Part shown: piece by piece, positions 25,715 to 33,879 of the stretch
Layout: the number at the start of each line of letters is the position of its first letter
Numbering within the stretch: position 1 is the stretch's first letter
Source: Stackebrandtia nassauensis DSM 44728
GTDB taxonomy: Bacteria > Actinomycetota > Actinomycetes > Mycobacteriales > Micromonosporaceae
Assembly: GCF_000024545.1 (NCBI RefSeq)
Contig: NC_013947.1
Coordinates: 2,294,001-2,358,000, forward strand
Length of the DNA stretch: 64,000 nt
Direction of reading: 5' to 3'
Notes under the pieces: model-generated
Told to the model about the DNA's origin: nothing
The model's database searches: none
What the model saw: only the letters and a program-made list of their open reading frames with translations
Position numbers and translations under genes: made by a program

Positions 25715-26904
25715 GGCGCGGCCTTTCGCATCACGAACGCCGGTGCGACGGCGTCGGCTTCCAGTATCGCGTCAATGAGATGGCGGTCGGGGGACAGCCC
25801 GCACACCGGGTCGGTGCTGGTGGCGTCGCCGGTGAACAGGAACGCCTGGCAGCGGCAGCCGCCGAAGTCGATCTCGCGCCGGTCGCAACTGCGGCACGGC
25901 TCGCGCATCCACTCCTGTCCCCGGAAGGCGTTGAACGAGTCCGAGCGGTACCAGATGTCGGCCAGGGCGGTGGTGGTGACGTTGTCCATCCTCAGGTCGG
26001 TGATGGCGGTGGCGGCCGGGCACGGCAGCACGTCCCCGTCGGGCGCCACCGTGAACTGCCGCGAACCCCAGCCGTACATGCACGGCTTGGGACGGTCGGC
26101 GTAGTAGTCGGCCAGCACGTAGATGAGGTCCAGCCGCTCCGACAGCCGCTCGCTGGCCTCACGGACCACCAGCGCCGCCGCGTCCAGCTGGGCCCGGCTG
26201 GGCAGCAGGGCGTCGCGGTTGCGCAGCGCCCAGCCGTAGTACTGGGTGTTGGCCAGTTCCAGCCGCTGGGCACCCAGTTCCTCGGCGAAGTCGATGATCG
26301 CGCCGATCCGGTCGATGTTCCCCCGGTGCAGCACCACGTTGACGGTCAGCGGCAACCCGGCGGCGTTGACCAGGCGAGCGGCGGTGATCTTGTGCGCGTG
26401 CGCCCGGGTCCCGGCCAGCAGGTTCGCCGATTCCGGTTCGGCGTCCTGTACCGACAGCTGGACGTGGTTGAGCCCTCGTCCCGCCAGGTCGGACAGTCGT
26501 TCCTCGGTCAGGCCCAGCCCGCTGGTGACCAGGTTGACATATTGACCCAACCCGGAGGCGTGCGCGACCAGCTCGGGCAGATCCTTGCGCGCCAACGGTT
26601 CCCCGCCGGAGAAGTGCACCTGCAACACGCCGAGCTCCCGCGCCTGGTCCAGTACCGAGATCCACTGCTTCGTGGACAGTTCACTGTCGCGGCCCAACAG
26701 CTCCAAGGGATTGGAACAGTATGGACAGTGCAGCGGGCAGCGGTGCGTCAGTTCGGCCAACATCCCGAGCGGAGGGGCTGCGGCCCTCCCTGACGCTTCG
26801 CCTGGCGGCGTTGTCGTCGTCGGCCGTGCAGACCCGGCACGGCCTTCCTCCTCCGCCTTGCCATGCTCGGTCAGGAAGCGCCTCGCTGGGCCGGCTATAT
26901 CCAC
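25711..26904 (-). CDS. pqqE: PqqE, radical SAM PqqA cross-linking enzyme
   Basis: 397 residues from the GTG at 26904, which follows AGGAGG by eight bases; the open frame upstream of it is antisense-like and overlaps pqqD. The radical SAM cluster is LTHRCPLHCPYCSNP (CxxxCxxC, about residues 53-60). The C-terminal SPASM-type auxiliary cluster Cys residues are in GDVLPCPAA, MREPCRSCDRREIDFGGCRC and STDPVCGL. It forms the C-C bond between Glu and Tyr of PqqA. The ~45-residue N-terminal extension before the core is Gly/Arg/Thr-rich. It overlaps pqqD by ten bases and pqqB by four. Confidence 0.96.
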   Translation of the reverse strand: MDIAGPARRFLTEHGKAEEEGRAGSARPTTTTPPGEASGRAAAPPLGMLAELTHRCPLHCPYCSNPLELLGRDSELSTKQWISVLDQARELGVLQVHFSGGEPLARKDLPELVAHASGLGQYVNLVTSGLGLTEERLSDLAGRGLNHVQLSVQDAEPESANLLAGTRAHAHKITAARLVNAAGLPLTVNVVLHRGNIDRIGAIIDFAEELGAQRLELANTQYYGWALRNRDALLPSRAQLDAAALVVREASERLSERLDLIYVLADYYADRPKPCMYGWGSRQFTVAPDGDVLPCPAATAITDLRMDNVTTTALADIWYRSDSFNAFRGQEWMREPCRSCDRREIDFGGCRCQAFLFTGDATSTDPVCGLSPDRHLIDAILEADAVAPAFVMRKAAP

Positions 26905-27161
26905 TCCACGATCCTCCTGTCGGCGAACCGGTCGATGACGGCGGTGACCTCGCTGTCGCACACCCCGGCGAAGCGGTCGCGCAGCGCCTGGGTGATCTCG
27001 GAGACCGACGAGGCGCCGTCGCACAGCCGCAGGATCTCCACCGCGGTCTCGTTGGGCACGATGACGCCCTCGGGGAACAGCACCACGTGGCAGTCGCGGA
27101 CCGGGTCGAAACTCAGCATCACGCCGTTGCGCAGTCGCGGTCGAGTGTGCTCGGACCTCAT
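26895..27161 (-). CDS. pqqD: PqqD, PqqA-binding chaperone
   Basis: 88 residues, typical length. PRLRNGVMLSFDPVRDCHVV, then LLFPEGVIVPNETAVEILRL-like sequence and SSVSEITQALRDRFAG match PqqD, a RiPP recognition element that presents PqqA to PqqE. ATGA overlap with pqqC and ten-base overlap with pqqE indicate tight coupling, consistent with the PqqA-PqqD-PqqE complex. Confidence 0.95.
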   Translation of the reverse strand: MRSEHTRPRLRNGVMLSFDPVRDCHVVLFPEGVIVPNETAVEILRLCDGASSVSEITQALRDRFAGVCDSEVTAVIDRFADRRIVEWI

Positions 27162-27850
27162 GGCCGCGCCCCCGCGGCGATGGCGTCCAGCATGGACCAC
27201 AGCACGTCGCACTTGAACGACAGCGCCGACACCGCGGCGCGCTGCTGCTCGCGGGTGAGGCTGTGGCGCACCACGATGTCCAGGGCGGTCGCGCCCTCGT
27301 CGGACACCGCGCCGATGCGGTTGCTGAAGTACTCCAGGTCGGCGGGCCGGATCCACGGATAGGCCGCCAGCATGTCGTCGACGCGGCGGCGCATCAGGTG
27401 CCCGGAGAACATCTCGGTCAGCCCCGAGGCCACCGCCTCCAGCCAGGGCCGGTTCCGGGCGAAGTTCAGGTACGCGTCCACCGCGAACCGCACCCCCGGC
27501 AGCAGGTGCCGCAGGTCGACGACCTCGCCGCGGTCCAGCCCGATCGCCTCGCACAGCCGCAGCCACCGGTCGGCGCCGCCCTCGTCGCCGGGACGGCCGT
27601 CGTGGTAGACGATCCGGTCGACCCACAGCCGCCGCACCTCGCGGTCGGGACAGTTCGCGATGATCGCGGCGTCCTTCTGCGGCAGTATCGACTGGTAGTA
27701 CCAGCGGTTGGCGGCCCACAGCCGCAACTCGTCCTTCGAGAGCTCCCCGCTGTGAAGTCTTATGTGGAACGGGTGGCTTCCCCAGTAACGATTGGACAGT
27801 CCGCGCAGCTCGGCGGTGAACTCGTCGGCGTCCAACGTGTCCCCGTGCAT
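27158..27850 (-). CDS. pqqC: PqqC, pyrroloquinoline-quinone synthase
   Basis: 230 residues. The ATG at 27850 is set by a perfect AGGAGG seven bases upstream; a longer reading would add a 39-residue tail unlike the family. Family sequence is clear: NRYWGSHPFHIRLHSGELSK, LWAANRWYYQSILPQKDAAI (substrate pocket) and RIVYHDGRPGDEGG; the all-helical heme-oxygenase-like fold continues to the end. It catalyses the final cofactorless oxidation and ring closure to PQQ. A hairpin separates it from pqqA. Confidence 0.96.
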   Translation of the reverse strand: MHGDTLDADEFTAELRGLSNRYWGSHPFHIRLHSGELSKDELRLWAANRWYYQSILPQKDAAIIANCPDREVRRLWVDRIVYHDGRPGDEGGADRWLRLCEAIGLDRGEVVDLRHLLPGVRFAVDAYLNFARNRPWLEAVASGLTEMFSGHLMRRRVDDMLAAYPWIRPADLEYFSNRIGAVSDEGATALDIVVRHSLTREQQRAAVSALSFKCDVLWSMLDAIAAGARP

Positions 27851-27871
27851 GTGGCACCTCCTGAAAGGCAA

Positions 27872-27893
27872 CGGACCGCGTGCGTGCGGTCCG
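27872..27893 (-). terminator. intercistronic hairpin between pqqA and pqqC
   Basis: CGGACCGC pairs perfectly with GCGGTCCG around a six-base loop, 16 bases after the pqqA stop and about 20 before pqqC. It has no T-tract, so it probably acts as a partial terminator or RNase barrier, giving more pqqA transcript than downstream mRNA. Confidence 0.6.
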
Positions 27894-27908
27894 CTGCCGA
27901 ACGTGAAA

Positions 27909-28013
27909 TCAGTCTTCCTCGCGACCCGCGTAGGAGGTGACTTCCATGGGGGTTTCGTACTCCACAAAGTCCGGAGTGGTCCAGACTTCCAGCTGTGGGC
28001 TCTCTTCGGTCAT
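27909..28013 (-). CDS. pqqA: PqqA, PQQ precursor peptide
   Basis: A 34-residue peptide: MTEESPQLEVWTTPDFVEYE continues with TPMEVTSYAGREED. It contains the diagnostic E-V-T-x-Y (Glu24, Tyr28), the two residues joined by PqqE and cut out to make PQQ, plus the Trp-x-x-Pro upstream of it seen in other PqqA peptides. AGGAG lies six bases before the ATG. It is the promoter-proximal gene of the operon. The acidic C terminus and 34-residue length are slightly longer than the classical 22-29 residues. Confidence 0.93.
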   Translation of the reverse strand: MTEESPQLEVWTTPDFVEYETPMEVTSYAGREED

Positions 28014-28082
28014 GCCGGACTCCTAGGATGTCCACAGTGCTTGGAACGGCGCCGATAGCTCGCCGAACGCGTTGACACGGTC

Positions 28083-28112
28083 ACCCTAGCGATGTGTGGC
28101 GACGCGAGTCAA
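28083..28112 (-). promoter_or_regulatory. promoter of the pqq operon
   Basis: Minus strand: TTGACT (28112-28107), an 18-base spacer, TAGGGT (28088-28083). This is one of the best sigma-70-type matches in the window and leaves a 5' leader of about 60 bases before pqqA. Confidence 0.7.
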
Positions 28113-28159
28113 CATCAACGACCCGCTGACCTCGATACCGGAAAGTGACGCGGCGTTGG

Positions 28160-28189
28160 TTGGAACAACACCACGACAAGTCGTAATGT
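28160..28189 (+). promoter_or_regulatory. promoter of the DUF4190 gene
   Basis: TTGGAA, an 18-base spacer, TAATGT. It is divergent from the pqq promoter and about 35 bases upstream of the DUF4190 start. Confidence 0.5.
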
Positions 28190-28230
28190 GGAGGGGCGCG
28201 GCATTCACAGACACGAGGCGACGGACGAGC

Positions 28231-28716
28231 ATGACTTACGACCCTAAAAACCCGCACTACGACCCGTACACCGCTCCGCCGGTGTACGACAACCAGCCGG
28301 TGACCGGCGGGGGCTACCCCGACGGCGGCTACCCCGACTCGCCCCAGCAGCAGGGCGGCTACGACCAGTACGCCTACCAGCAGCAGCCTCCCGGCCCCGC
28401 CTACAACGCGGCCGGATACTCCCCGCCCCCGATGCAGATGTACCAGGCGCCGGAGAACGGCTCCGGCACCGCCGCCCTCGTTCTGGGAATCCTCGGCCTG
28501 GTCGGCTGCGGACTGTGCGCCATCCCGGCCGTCATCTGCGGCCACATGGGAATGAAGAAGGCCGACCAGGGACTCGCCGACAACCGCGGCCAGGCGCAGG
28601 CGGGCCTGATCATGGGCTACATCGGGGTGGCGTTCCTCGTGCTCGCGTTGTTGTACGTTGTCTTCATGCTCGTGATGTTCGGCGCGTTGGCGTCGTCGTC
28701 GACGACTTCGTACTGA
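28231..28716 (+). CDS. DUF4190 membrane protein with Tyr/Pro/Gln-rich head
   Basis: 161 residues. The first ~75 are low complexity with Tyr-Asp-Pro, Gly-Tyr-Pro and Gln runs (NPHYDPYTAPPVYD; GGYPDGGYPD). Two membrane segments follow (GTAALVLGILGLVGCGLCAI near 83-103 and LIMGYIGVAFLVLALLYVVF near 130-150) around MGMKKADQGLADNRGQAQAG, which is the DUF4190 pattern. Such small proteins are common in actinobacteria and have no assigned function. The ATG at 28231 is chosen because an upstream in-frame extension would cross the promoter. Confidence 0.82.
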   Translation: MTYDPKNPHYDPYTAPPVYDNQPVTGGGYPDGGYPDSPQQQGGYDQYAYQQQPPGPAYNAAGYSPPPMQMYQAPENGSGTAALVLGILGLVGCGLCAIPAVICGHMGMKKADQGLADNRGQAQAGLIMGYIGVAFLVLALLYVVFMLVMFGALASSSTTSY

Positions 28717-28758
28717 CGTCCGCGCCAAATCCGGTCGCGGCCCCATTACGGCGGCGAC

Positions 28759-28764
28759 TAGGAT
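28759..28764 (+). promoter_or_regulatory. -10 box of proS (near-leaderless)
   Basis: TAGGAT lies eight bases before the proS ATG, so the transcript would begin within a few bases of the start codon. Confidence 0.45.
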
Positions 28765-28772
28765 CTCTGCCC

Positions 28773-30179
28773 ATGGCAAGAGTGCTCACGCCTCAGAATG
28801 AGGATTTTCCCCGCTGGTACCAGGACATCGTCGCCAAGGCCGAACTGGCCGAGAACGGCCCGGTCAAGGGACAGCAGGTCATCCGACCGACGGGATTCGC
28901 GCTGTGGGAGCGCATGGTCGCCGAGATGGACGACCGCATCAAGGAGACCGGCGCCGAGAACGCCTCGTTCCCGCTGCTGATCCCGCAGAGCTACCTGTCC
29001 AAAGAGGCGCAGCACGTCGAGGGGTTCGCCCCCGAATGCTGGACCGTCACCCACGCCGGTGGCAAGGAACTCGAAGAACCCGTCGTCGTGCGTCCCACCT
29101 CCGAGACCGTCATCGGCGAGTCCATGTCCCGCTGGGTCAAGTCCTATCGCGACCTTCCGCTGCTGCTCAACCAGTGGTGCAACGTGATGCGCTACGAGAT
29201 GCGCACCCGGCTGTTCCTGCGCTCCTCGGAGTTCCTGTGGCAGGAGGGCCACACCGCACACGCCACCTTCGAGGACGCCGCCGCCTACAATCGACGGATC
29301 CTGCACGAGGTCTACCAGGACTTCATGGAGAACGTCGTCGCGCTGCCGGTGTTCACCGGACTCAAGACCGCCGCCGAGCGCTTCGCCGGCGCCATCAACA
29401 CCTTCACGTGTGAGGCGATGATGCGCGACGGCAAGGCGCTGCAGGCCGGGACCGCCCACGAACTGGGCCAGAACTTCGCCAAGGCCTTCGACATCCAGTA
29501 CCTGGGCTCCGACGGCAAACAGCACCACGCCTGGACCACCTCGTGGGGCGTGTCCACCCGGATGGTCGGCGCCCTCATCATGGGCCACGGCGACGACTCC
29601 GGCCTGCGGGTGCCGCCCCGGCTGGCGCCGGTGCAGGCCTACGTCATGACCGTCAAGGACGGCGAGGGCGTCAGCGAGGCCGCCGCCAAGACCCACGCCG
29701 CGCTGCGAGCCGCCGGGGTGCGCTCCAAACTGAACGACCGCTCCGACGTCGCCTTCGGCCGCCGCGCCGTCGACGCCGAACTCAAGGGCTACCCGGTGCG
29801 GCTGGAGATCGGTCCCCGCGACGTCGCCGAGGGCAAGGCGATGCTGGTGCGCCGTATCGCCGGAACCAAGACCCAGGTGTCGCTGGACGGCGTCACCGAG
29901 GCCGTTGCCGACGCGCTGGCCGCCGACCAGGACGCGCTGTACGCCGAGGCGCTGAAGTTCCGCGAAGATCACACCTCCGACGTCACCACGCTCGACGAGG
30001 CCATCGAGGCGTCCGCCACCGGCTTCGCCCGGCTGCCGTGGGACGCCTGCGGCACCGAGGGCGAGACCAGGGCCGCCGCCAGCGCGGTCACCGTCCGCTG
30101 CCTGCAACGCGCCGACGGCAGTGTCCCCGACTCCGAGGACGAAGCCGGTCTGGTGGCGCTGCTCGGCCGGTCCTACTAA
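28773..30179 (+). CDS. proS: prolyl-tRNA synthetase, archaeal/eukaryotic (ProS type 3) form
   Basis: 468 residues, which suits the short type lacking the bacterial INS editing insertion. Class II motifs are present: motif 2 NQWCNVMRYEMRTRLFLRSS followed by EFLWQEGHTAH near residues 135-170, and motif 3-type WGVSTRMVGALIMGHGDDSG near 257-276. The anticodon-binding and C-terminal zinc-like domains follow, ending LGRSY. It charges tRNA-Pro. Many bacteria use the longer bacterial-type enzyme; the archaeal type occurs in some actinomycetes. No ribosome site is seen, and TAGGAT sits eight bases upstream. Confidence 0.95.
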   Translation: MARVLTPQNEDFPRWYQDIVAKAELAENGPVKGQQVIRPTGFALWERMVAEMDDRIKETGAENASFPLLIPQSYLSKEAQHVEGFAPECWTVTHAGGKELEEPVVVRPTSETVIGESMSRWVKSYRDLPLLLNQWCNVMRYEMRTRLFLRSSEFLWQEGHTAHATFEDAAAYNRRILHEVYQDFMENVVALPVFTGLKTAAERFAGAINTFTCEAMMRDGKALQAGTAHELGQNFAKAFDIQYLGSDGKQHHAWTTSWGVSTRMVGALIMGHGDDSGLRVPPRLAPVQAYVMTVKDGEGVSEAAAKTHAALRAAGVRSKLNDRSDVAFGRRAVDAELKGYPVRLEIGPRDVAEGKAMLVRRIAGTKTQVSLDGVTEAVADALAADQDALYAEALKFREDHTSDVTTLDEAIEASATGFARLPWDACGTEGETRAAASAVTVRCLQRADGSVPDSEDEAGLVALLGRSY

Positions 30180-30208
30180 CCGTCGATGAAGTGCCGAAAC
30201 CCGTCCGT

Positions 30209-30282
30209 TAAGATTGGTCTTTGGTAATTGCCTCGCGCGGGCGGCGCCCTCTCAACGACGCTTTCGCGAAGGTGGTCCTTCG
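30209..30282 (+). promoter_or_regulatory. rpsP upstream region: possible -10 and a short hairpin
   Basis: TAAGAT (30209-30214) is the best -10 candidate. Downstream, CGAAGG-TGGT-CCTTCG (30267-30282) makes a perfect six-base-pair hairpin in the ~140-base leader of the ribosomal operon. A role in autoregulation is speculative. Confidence 0.35.
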
Positions 30283-30357
30283 TATGGCCCAAGTCATAAC
30301 CCCACGTGACAACCGGTCATGCACCCGTGCTAGCAAGCCAACAGGAGCTATTCAACA

Positions 30358-30864
30358 GTGGCAGTAAAGATCCGTTTGCTGCGGATGGGCAAGATCCGTC
30401 AGCCGCAGTACCGCATTGTCGTCGCCGACTCGCGCACCAAGCGCGATGGCCGTGCGATCGAATACGTGGGGATTTACCACCCCAAGGAGGAGCCCTCGCG
30501 CATCGAGGTCAAATCCGACCGGGTGCAGTACTGGCTGGGTGTGGGTGCCCAGCCCTCCGACCCGGTCCGGGCGATCCTGTCGAAGACGGGCGACTGGCAG
30601 AAGTTCAAGGGCCTGCCGGCTCCGGAACCGCTGAAGGTCGCCGCCCCGAAGCGCGACAAGAACGCGCTGTACGAGGCCGAGGCCAAGTCGATCGAGGTCG
30701 AGGAGACCAAGACCGAGACGCCGAAGAAGAAGTCCGGCGCCAAGAAGACCGAGACGGCCAAGTCGTCGAAGTCGGAAGCCAAGACCGAGACCAAGGCCGC
30801 CGAGGCCAAGGACGACAAGGTCGCGGAAGCCGAGACCACTACCGAGACCGCCAAGGAGTCCTGA
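30358..30864 (+). CDS. rpsP: 30S ribosomal protein bS16 with long charged tail
   Basis: 168 residues from a GTG preceded by AGGAG. The first ~85 are a normal bS16 ([49 protein letters not shown]). Residues ~95-168 are a low-complexity tail almost entirely of Lys, Glu, Ala, Thr and Ser ([20 protein letters not shown]), roughly doubling the protein. Actinobacterial S16 proteins often carry shorter tails. First gene of the rpsP-khpA-rimM-trmD-rplS operon. Confidence 0.96.
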   Translation: MAVKIRLLRMGKIRQPQYRIVVADSRTKRDGRAIEYVGIYHPKEEPSRIEVKSDRVQYWLGVGAQPSDPVRAILSKTGDWQKFKGLPAPEPLKVAAPKRDKNALYEAEAKSIEVEETKTETPKKKSGAKKTETAKSSKSEAKTETKAAEAKDDKVAEAETTTETAKES

Positions 30865-30865
30865 C

Positions 30866-31093
30866 GTGCTGCGGCCCGCACTGGAACATCTCGTCAAAGG
30901 CATCGTGACCCACCCCGACGATGTGCGCATCCGCATGATGAACGAACGCCGCGGCAAGCGGCTCGAGGTCCGGGTCAACCCCGAAGACCTCGGCACCGTC
31001 ATCGGCCGCGGTGGCCGCACCGTCAAGGCCCTGCGCCAGGTGGTCGGTTCCATCGGCGGGCGCGGCATTCGCGTCGAGGTCCTCGACCACTAG
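30866..31093 (+). CDS. khpA: KhpA, KH-domain RNA-binding protein
   Basis: 75 residues made of a single KH domain, with the GxxG loop in EDLGTVIGRGGRTVKALRQV. KhpA-type proteins bind RNA and in Gram-positives partner with KhpB in growth and division control. The GTG start lies one base after the rpsP stop; its own stop directly abuts the rimM ATG. Confidence 0.92.
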   Translation: MLRPALEHLVKGIVTHPDDVRIRMMNERRGKRLEVRVNPEDLGTVIGRGGRTVKALRQVVGSIGGRGIRVEVLDH

Positions 31094-31603
31094 ATGAAGC
31101 TGGTGGTTGGGCGTATCGTCCGGTCTCACGGGGTCCGAGGCGACCTGATCGTCGAGGTCCGGACGGACGAACCCGAACAACGTTTCGCGGGCGGGTCGGT
31201 GTTGCACACCGACCCGCCCCGCTTTGGCCCCGTCACCGTGGAACGGGTGCGCTGGTACCAGGAGCGGCTGCTGTTGACCCTCGAGGGGGTCGCCGACCGG
31301 GACGCCGCCGAGGCGATGCGCGGCGTCGCGCTCACCGTGGACAGTGAGGACGTCGAGGTGCCCGAGGACCCGGACGAGTTCCGCGACCTCGACCTCGTCG
31401 GGCTGTCCGTTGTGGAGGAATCCGGCGCCGAGATCGGCACCGTCGTGCGGGTCGAGCACGCTCCCGCCCACGACCTGCTGGTCGTCGACCGTCCCGGCGC
31501 CAACCAGGCGCTGATCCCGTTCATCCAGGCCATGGTGCCCACCGTCGACGTGGCGGGCGGCCGGATCGTCGTGACCCTGCCCGAGGGTCTGCTGGACCTG
31601 TGA
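31094..31603 (+). CDS. rimM: RimM, 30S ribosome maturation factor
   Basis: 169 residues. N-terminal RimM domain ([40 protein letters not shown]) and C-terminal PRC barrel ([40 protein letters not shown]), ending in [14 protein letters not shown]. It binds uS19 and helps 30S head assembly. The ATG follows the khpA stop without a gap. Confidence 0.95.
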   Translation: MKLVVGRIVRSHGVRGDLIVEVRTDEPEQRFAGGSVLHTDPPRFGPVTVERVRWYQERLLLTLEGVADRDAAEAMRGVALTVDSEDVEVPEDPDEFRDLDLVGLSVVEESGAEIGTVVRVEHAPAHDLLVVDRPGANQALIPFIQAMVPTVDVAGGRIVVTLPEGLLDL

Positions 31604-31607
31604 GCCG

Positions 31608-32378
31608 ATGAAGATCGACGTCATCACGGTTTTCCCCGAATACCTGGCGCCGCTGGACCTGTCGCTGATCGGGCGGGCCCGCCGCGACGGGATCGTCTCG
31701 CTGGACGTCCACGACCTGCGCCGCTGGACCCACGACATCCACCGCACCGTCGACGACACCCCCGCCGGTGGCGGCGCGGGCATGATCATGCGCCCCGAAC
31801 CCTGGGGCGAGGCCCTCGACGCACTGGTGCCCGGCCCCGAGGTGCCGCACCTGCTGGTGCCGTCCCCGGCGGGCGTCCCGTTCACCCAGGCCCAGGCGGT
31901 CCGGCTGGCCGCCGAACCGTGGCTGGCCTTCGCGTGCGGCCGCTACGAGGGCATCGACCAGCGGGTGCTGGACGCCGCCTCCGACCGGATGCCGGTCACC
32001 GAGGTCTCGCTGGGCGACTACGTGCTGTTCGGCGGCGAGGTGGCCGTGCTGGCGATCGTGGAGGCCGTCACCCGGCTGATCCCGGGCGTGCTGGGCAACG
32101 CCGCGTCGCTGGCCGAGGAATCCCACAACGACGGCCTGCTGGAGGCCCCCAGCTACACCAAACCCGCCAGCTGGGACGGCCGCGACGTCCCCGAGGTGCT
32201 GATGTCGGGGCATCACGCCCGCATCCAGCGGTGGCGACGCGACCAGGCGCTGTTGCGCACGGCACAACGACGTCCGGATCTGTTGGCGGCACTACCGAAG
32301 GAAGCCCTGGACCGGGCCGACCGGCGCTGCTTGGAGGGGGCCGGGTTCGCCATCGATGAGGGCGATGTGGCAGAGTAG
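31608..32378 (+). CDS. trmD: TrmD, tRNA (guanine37-N1)-methyltransferase
   Basis: 256 residues. [20 protein letters not shown] opens the SPOUT domain, [20 protein letters not shown] is the tRNA/SAM site, and the trefoil knot is [20 protein letters not shown] with [20 protein letters not shown]. It methylates G37 of tRNAs to keep frame. It lies four bases after rimM, as in most bacteria. Confidence 0.96.
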   Translation: MKIDVITVFPEYLAPLDLSLIGRARRDGIVSLDVHDLRRWTHDIHRTVDDTPAGGGAGMIMRPEPWGEALDALVPGPEVPHLLVPSPAGVPFTQAQAVRLAAEPWLAFACGRYEGIDQRVLDAASDRMPVTEVSLGDYVLFGGEVAVLAIVEAVTRLIPGVLGNAASLAEESHNDGLLEAPSYTKPASWDGRDVPEVLMSGHHARIQRWRRDQALLRTAQRRPDLLAALPKEALDRADRRCLEGAGFAIDEGDVAE

Positions 32379-32445
32379 TGAGGTTGCCGCGCGCGGGCAC
32401 CTCATACAGCTGCCGTGATGCGCCAAGACCCACATGAACGACCGT

Positions 32446-32466
32446 CGCACACCGACGTGGTGTGCG
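32446..32466 (+). promoter_or_regulatory. hairpin in the rplS leader
   Basis: CGCACACC-GACGT-GGTGTGCG is a perfect eight-base-pair hairpin 25 bases before the rplS ATG, in the 113-base gap after trmD. It could be an attenuator or a site for L19-mediated control. Confidence 0.45.
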
Positions 32467-32491
32467 CTTGAAGCTGCGAGGACTGACCGCA

Positions 32492-32836
32492 ATGAACACG
32501 CTGGACGCTTTGGACGCCGTTTCCGTACGGGCGGACATCCCGGATTTCCGGGCCGGTGACACGATCAAAGTTCACGTCCGGGTTGTCGAGGGCAGCCGTT
32601 CGCGTATCCAGATCTTCCAGGGCGTCGTCATCCGTCGCCAGGGCTCGGGTCTGCGCGAGACCTTCACCGTCCGCAAGATGAGCTCCGGCATCGGCATCGA
32701 GCGGACCTTCCCGGTCAACAGCCCCGTGATCGACAAGATCGAGGTCGCCACCCGCGGTGACGTCCGCCGGGCGAAGCTGTACTACCTGCGCGAGCTGCGC
32801 GGCAAGGCCGCCAAGATCAAGGAAAAGCGCGACTAA
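32492..32836 (+). CDS. rplS: 50S ribosomal protein bL19
   Basis: 114 residues, full bL19: [60 protein letters not shown] and the Lys/Arg-rich end [27 protein letters not shown] ribosome site precedes the ATG. It binds at the 30S-50S interface. A hairpin follows the gene. Confidence 0.97.
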   Translation: MNTLDALDAVSVRADIPDFRAGDTIKVHVRVVEGSRSRIQIFQGVVIRRQGSGLRETFTVRKMSSGIGIERTFPVNSPVIDKIEVATRGDVRRAKLYYLRELRGKAAKIKEKRD

Positions 32837-32843
32837 GGCCGCC

Positions 32844-32862
32844 CGGGCGAGCAACTCGCCCG
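32844..32862 (+). terminator. hairpin after rplS
   Basis: CGGGCGAG-CAA-CTCGCCCG begins seven bases after the rplS stop. Eight base pairs, no T-tract. It probably ends the ribosomal operon before the independently started lepB genes. Confidence 0.6.
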
Positions 32863-32933
32863 CAGGCTCCCTACCCGTACTGTCGATGCGCGCACTGTCC
32901 ATTCGAGCGGTGCGCGTGTCGGCATCGGAACGC

Positions 32934-32939
32934 TAGGCT
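32934..32939 (+). promoter_or_regulatory. -10 box of the first lepB (leaderless)
   Basis: TAGGCT, six bases before the ATG at 32946. The -35 is weak. Confidence 0.55.
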
Positions 32940-32945
32940 CTTCGA

Positions 32946-33860
32946 ATGAGCGATACCGGCCGAATCTCCGGGCGCGCGTCCGTGCCCGTGTCGGTACCCG
33001 ACTCCAAGACACCCGCCACCGTCACCCGATCGCGGGTGCGGCGGGTGTATTCGCATCGGCGTCGGCACCTGCCGCTGTGGGTCGAGCTGCCGCTGTTGCT
33101 GCTGGTCGCGTTCTGCGCCGCGGTACTGCTGCGCACCTTCGTGGTGCAGTCCTTCGACATCCCGTCCGGTTCGATGGAGAACACCCTCCAGATCGGCGAC
33201 CGGGTGCTGGTCAACAAACTCGTGTACAACCTGCGGGAGCCGCAGCGCGGCGAGGTCGTCGTGTTCAAGGGCACCGAACGCTGGGCCTCGGAGCTGGACC
33301 AGAAACCCTCCGATGGCTTCCTGGCCGAGGCCGGACGGGCGGTGGGCAACCTGGTCGGCATCGCCTCCCCCAACGAGAAGGACCTCATCAAGCGCATCAT
33401 CGGCATCCCGGGGGACAAGGTGAAGTGCTGCGACGCCAAGGGCCGCGTCACCGTCAACGGGGTGCCGCTCAACGAGTCCGACTACGTCTTCGAGAATCCG
33501 CCGGTGGCGAAGTACAACGCCGACTGCCAGGCCCGCGAGTTCCCGTCCCTGACCGTCCCCGAAGGTCACGTCTTCGTGATGGGGGACCATCGCGGCAACT
33601 CCAAGGACTCCCGCTGCCAGGGGTTCGTGCCGATCGAGAACTTCATCGGCCGGGCCGTCAACGTGGTGTGGCCCAAGTCGAGTTGGAGCGCGTTGCGCAT
33701 CCCCGACACCTTCGCCAAGGTCCCCGAACCCGACGGCGACCCGCCGCAGGCCAGCACCACCGGCGGGGGCGGCGACGGTTCGGAAGTGCTGCCGCTGCTG
33801 CCGATGGCGCTGCTGTTGCGCCCGCGCGAGTCCCTCGTGGATGTGGTCACGAGACCATAA
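32946..33860 (+). CDS. lepB: type I signal peptidase, first of three
   Basis: 304 residues. One N-terminal membrane anchor (LPLLLLVAFCAAVLLRTFVV, about 48-68) follows a basic cytosolic stretch. Catalytic Ser76 lies in DIPSGSMENTLQIGDRVLVN, and the general-base Lys in KDLIKRIIGIPGDKVKCCDA. The C-terminal box is VPEGHVFVMGDHRGNSKDSR. It removes signal peptides at the outer membrane face. Compared with the two copies downstream it has a longer loop after VFKG (about 25 extra residues), a Cys pair, and a C-terminal hydrophobic tail (LPLLPMALLLRPRESLVDVV) that may form a second anchor. Confidence 0.95.
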   Translation: MSDTGRISGRASVPVSVPDSKTPATVTRSRVRRVYSHRRRHLPLWVELPLLLLVAFCAAVLLRTFVVQSFDIPSGSMENTLQIGDRVLVNKLVYNLREPQRGEVVVFKGTERWASELDQKPSDGFLAEAGRAVGNLVGIASPNEKDLIKRIIGIPGDKVKCCDAKGRVTVNGVPLNESDYVFENPPVAKYNADCQAREFPSLTVPEGHVFVMGDHRGNSKDSRCQGFVPIENFIGRAVNVVWPKSSWSALRIPDTFAKVPEPDGDPPQASTTGGGGDGSEVLPLLPMALLLRPRESLVDVVTRP

Positions 33861-33867
33861 CTGTGCG

Positions 33868-33873
33868 TACACT
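33868..33873 (+). promoter_or_regulatory. -10 box of the second lepB (leaderless)
   Basis: TACACT, six bases before the GTG at 33880. Confidence 0.55.
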
Positions 33874-33879
33874 GCTTGC

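Noticed and set aside
23477..26104. Long plus-strand open frame of 875 codons
   Set aside because: It is antisense to the MFS, pqqB and pqqE genes, is full of Arg/Gln/His/Pro low complexity and matches no family; such shadows are expected at 70% GC.
26905..27024. Longer N terminus for PqqE
   Set aside because: The extra 40 residues are Arg/His-rich and overlap pqqD in another frame; AGGAGG eight bases before the GTG at 26904 gives a better start.
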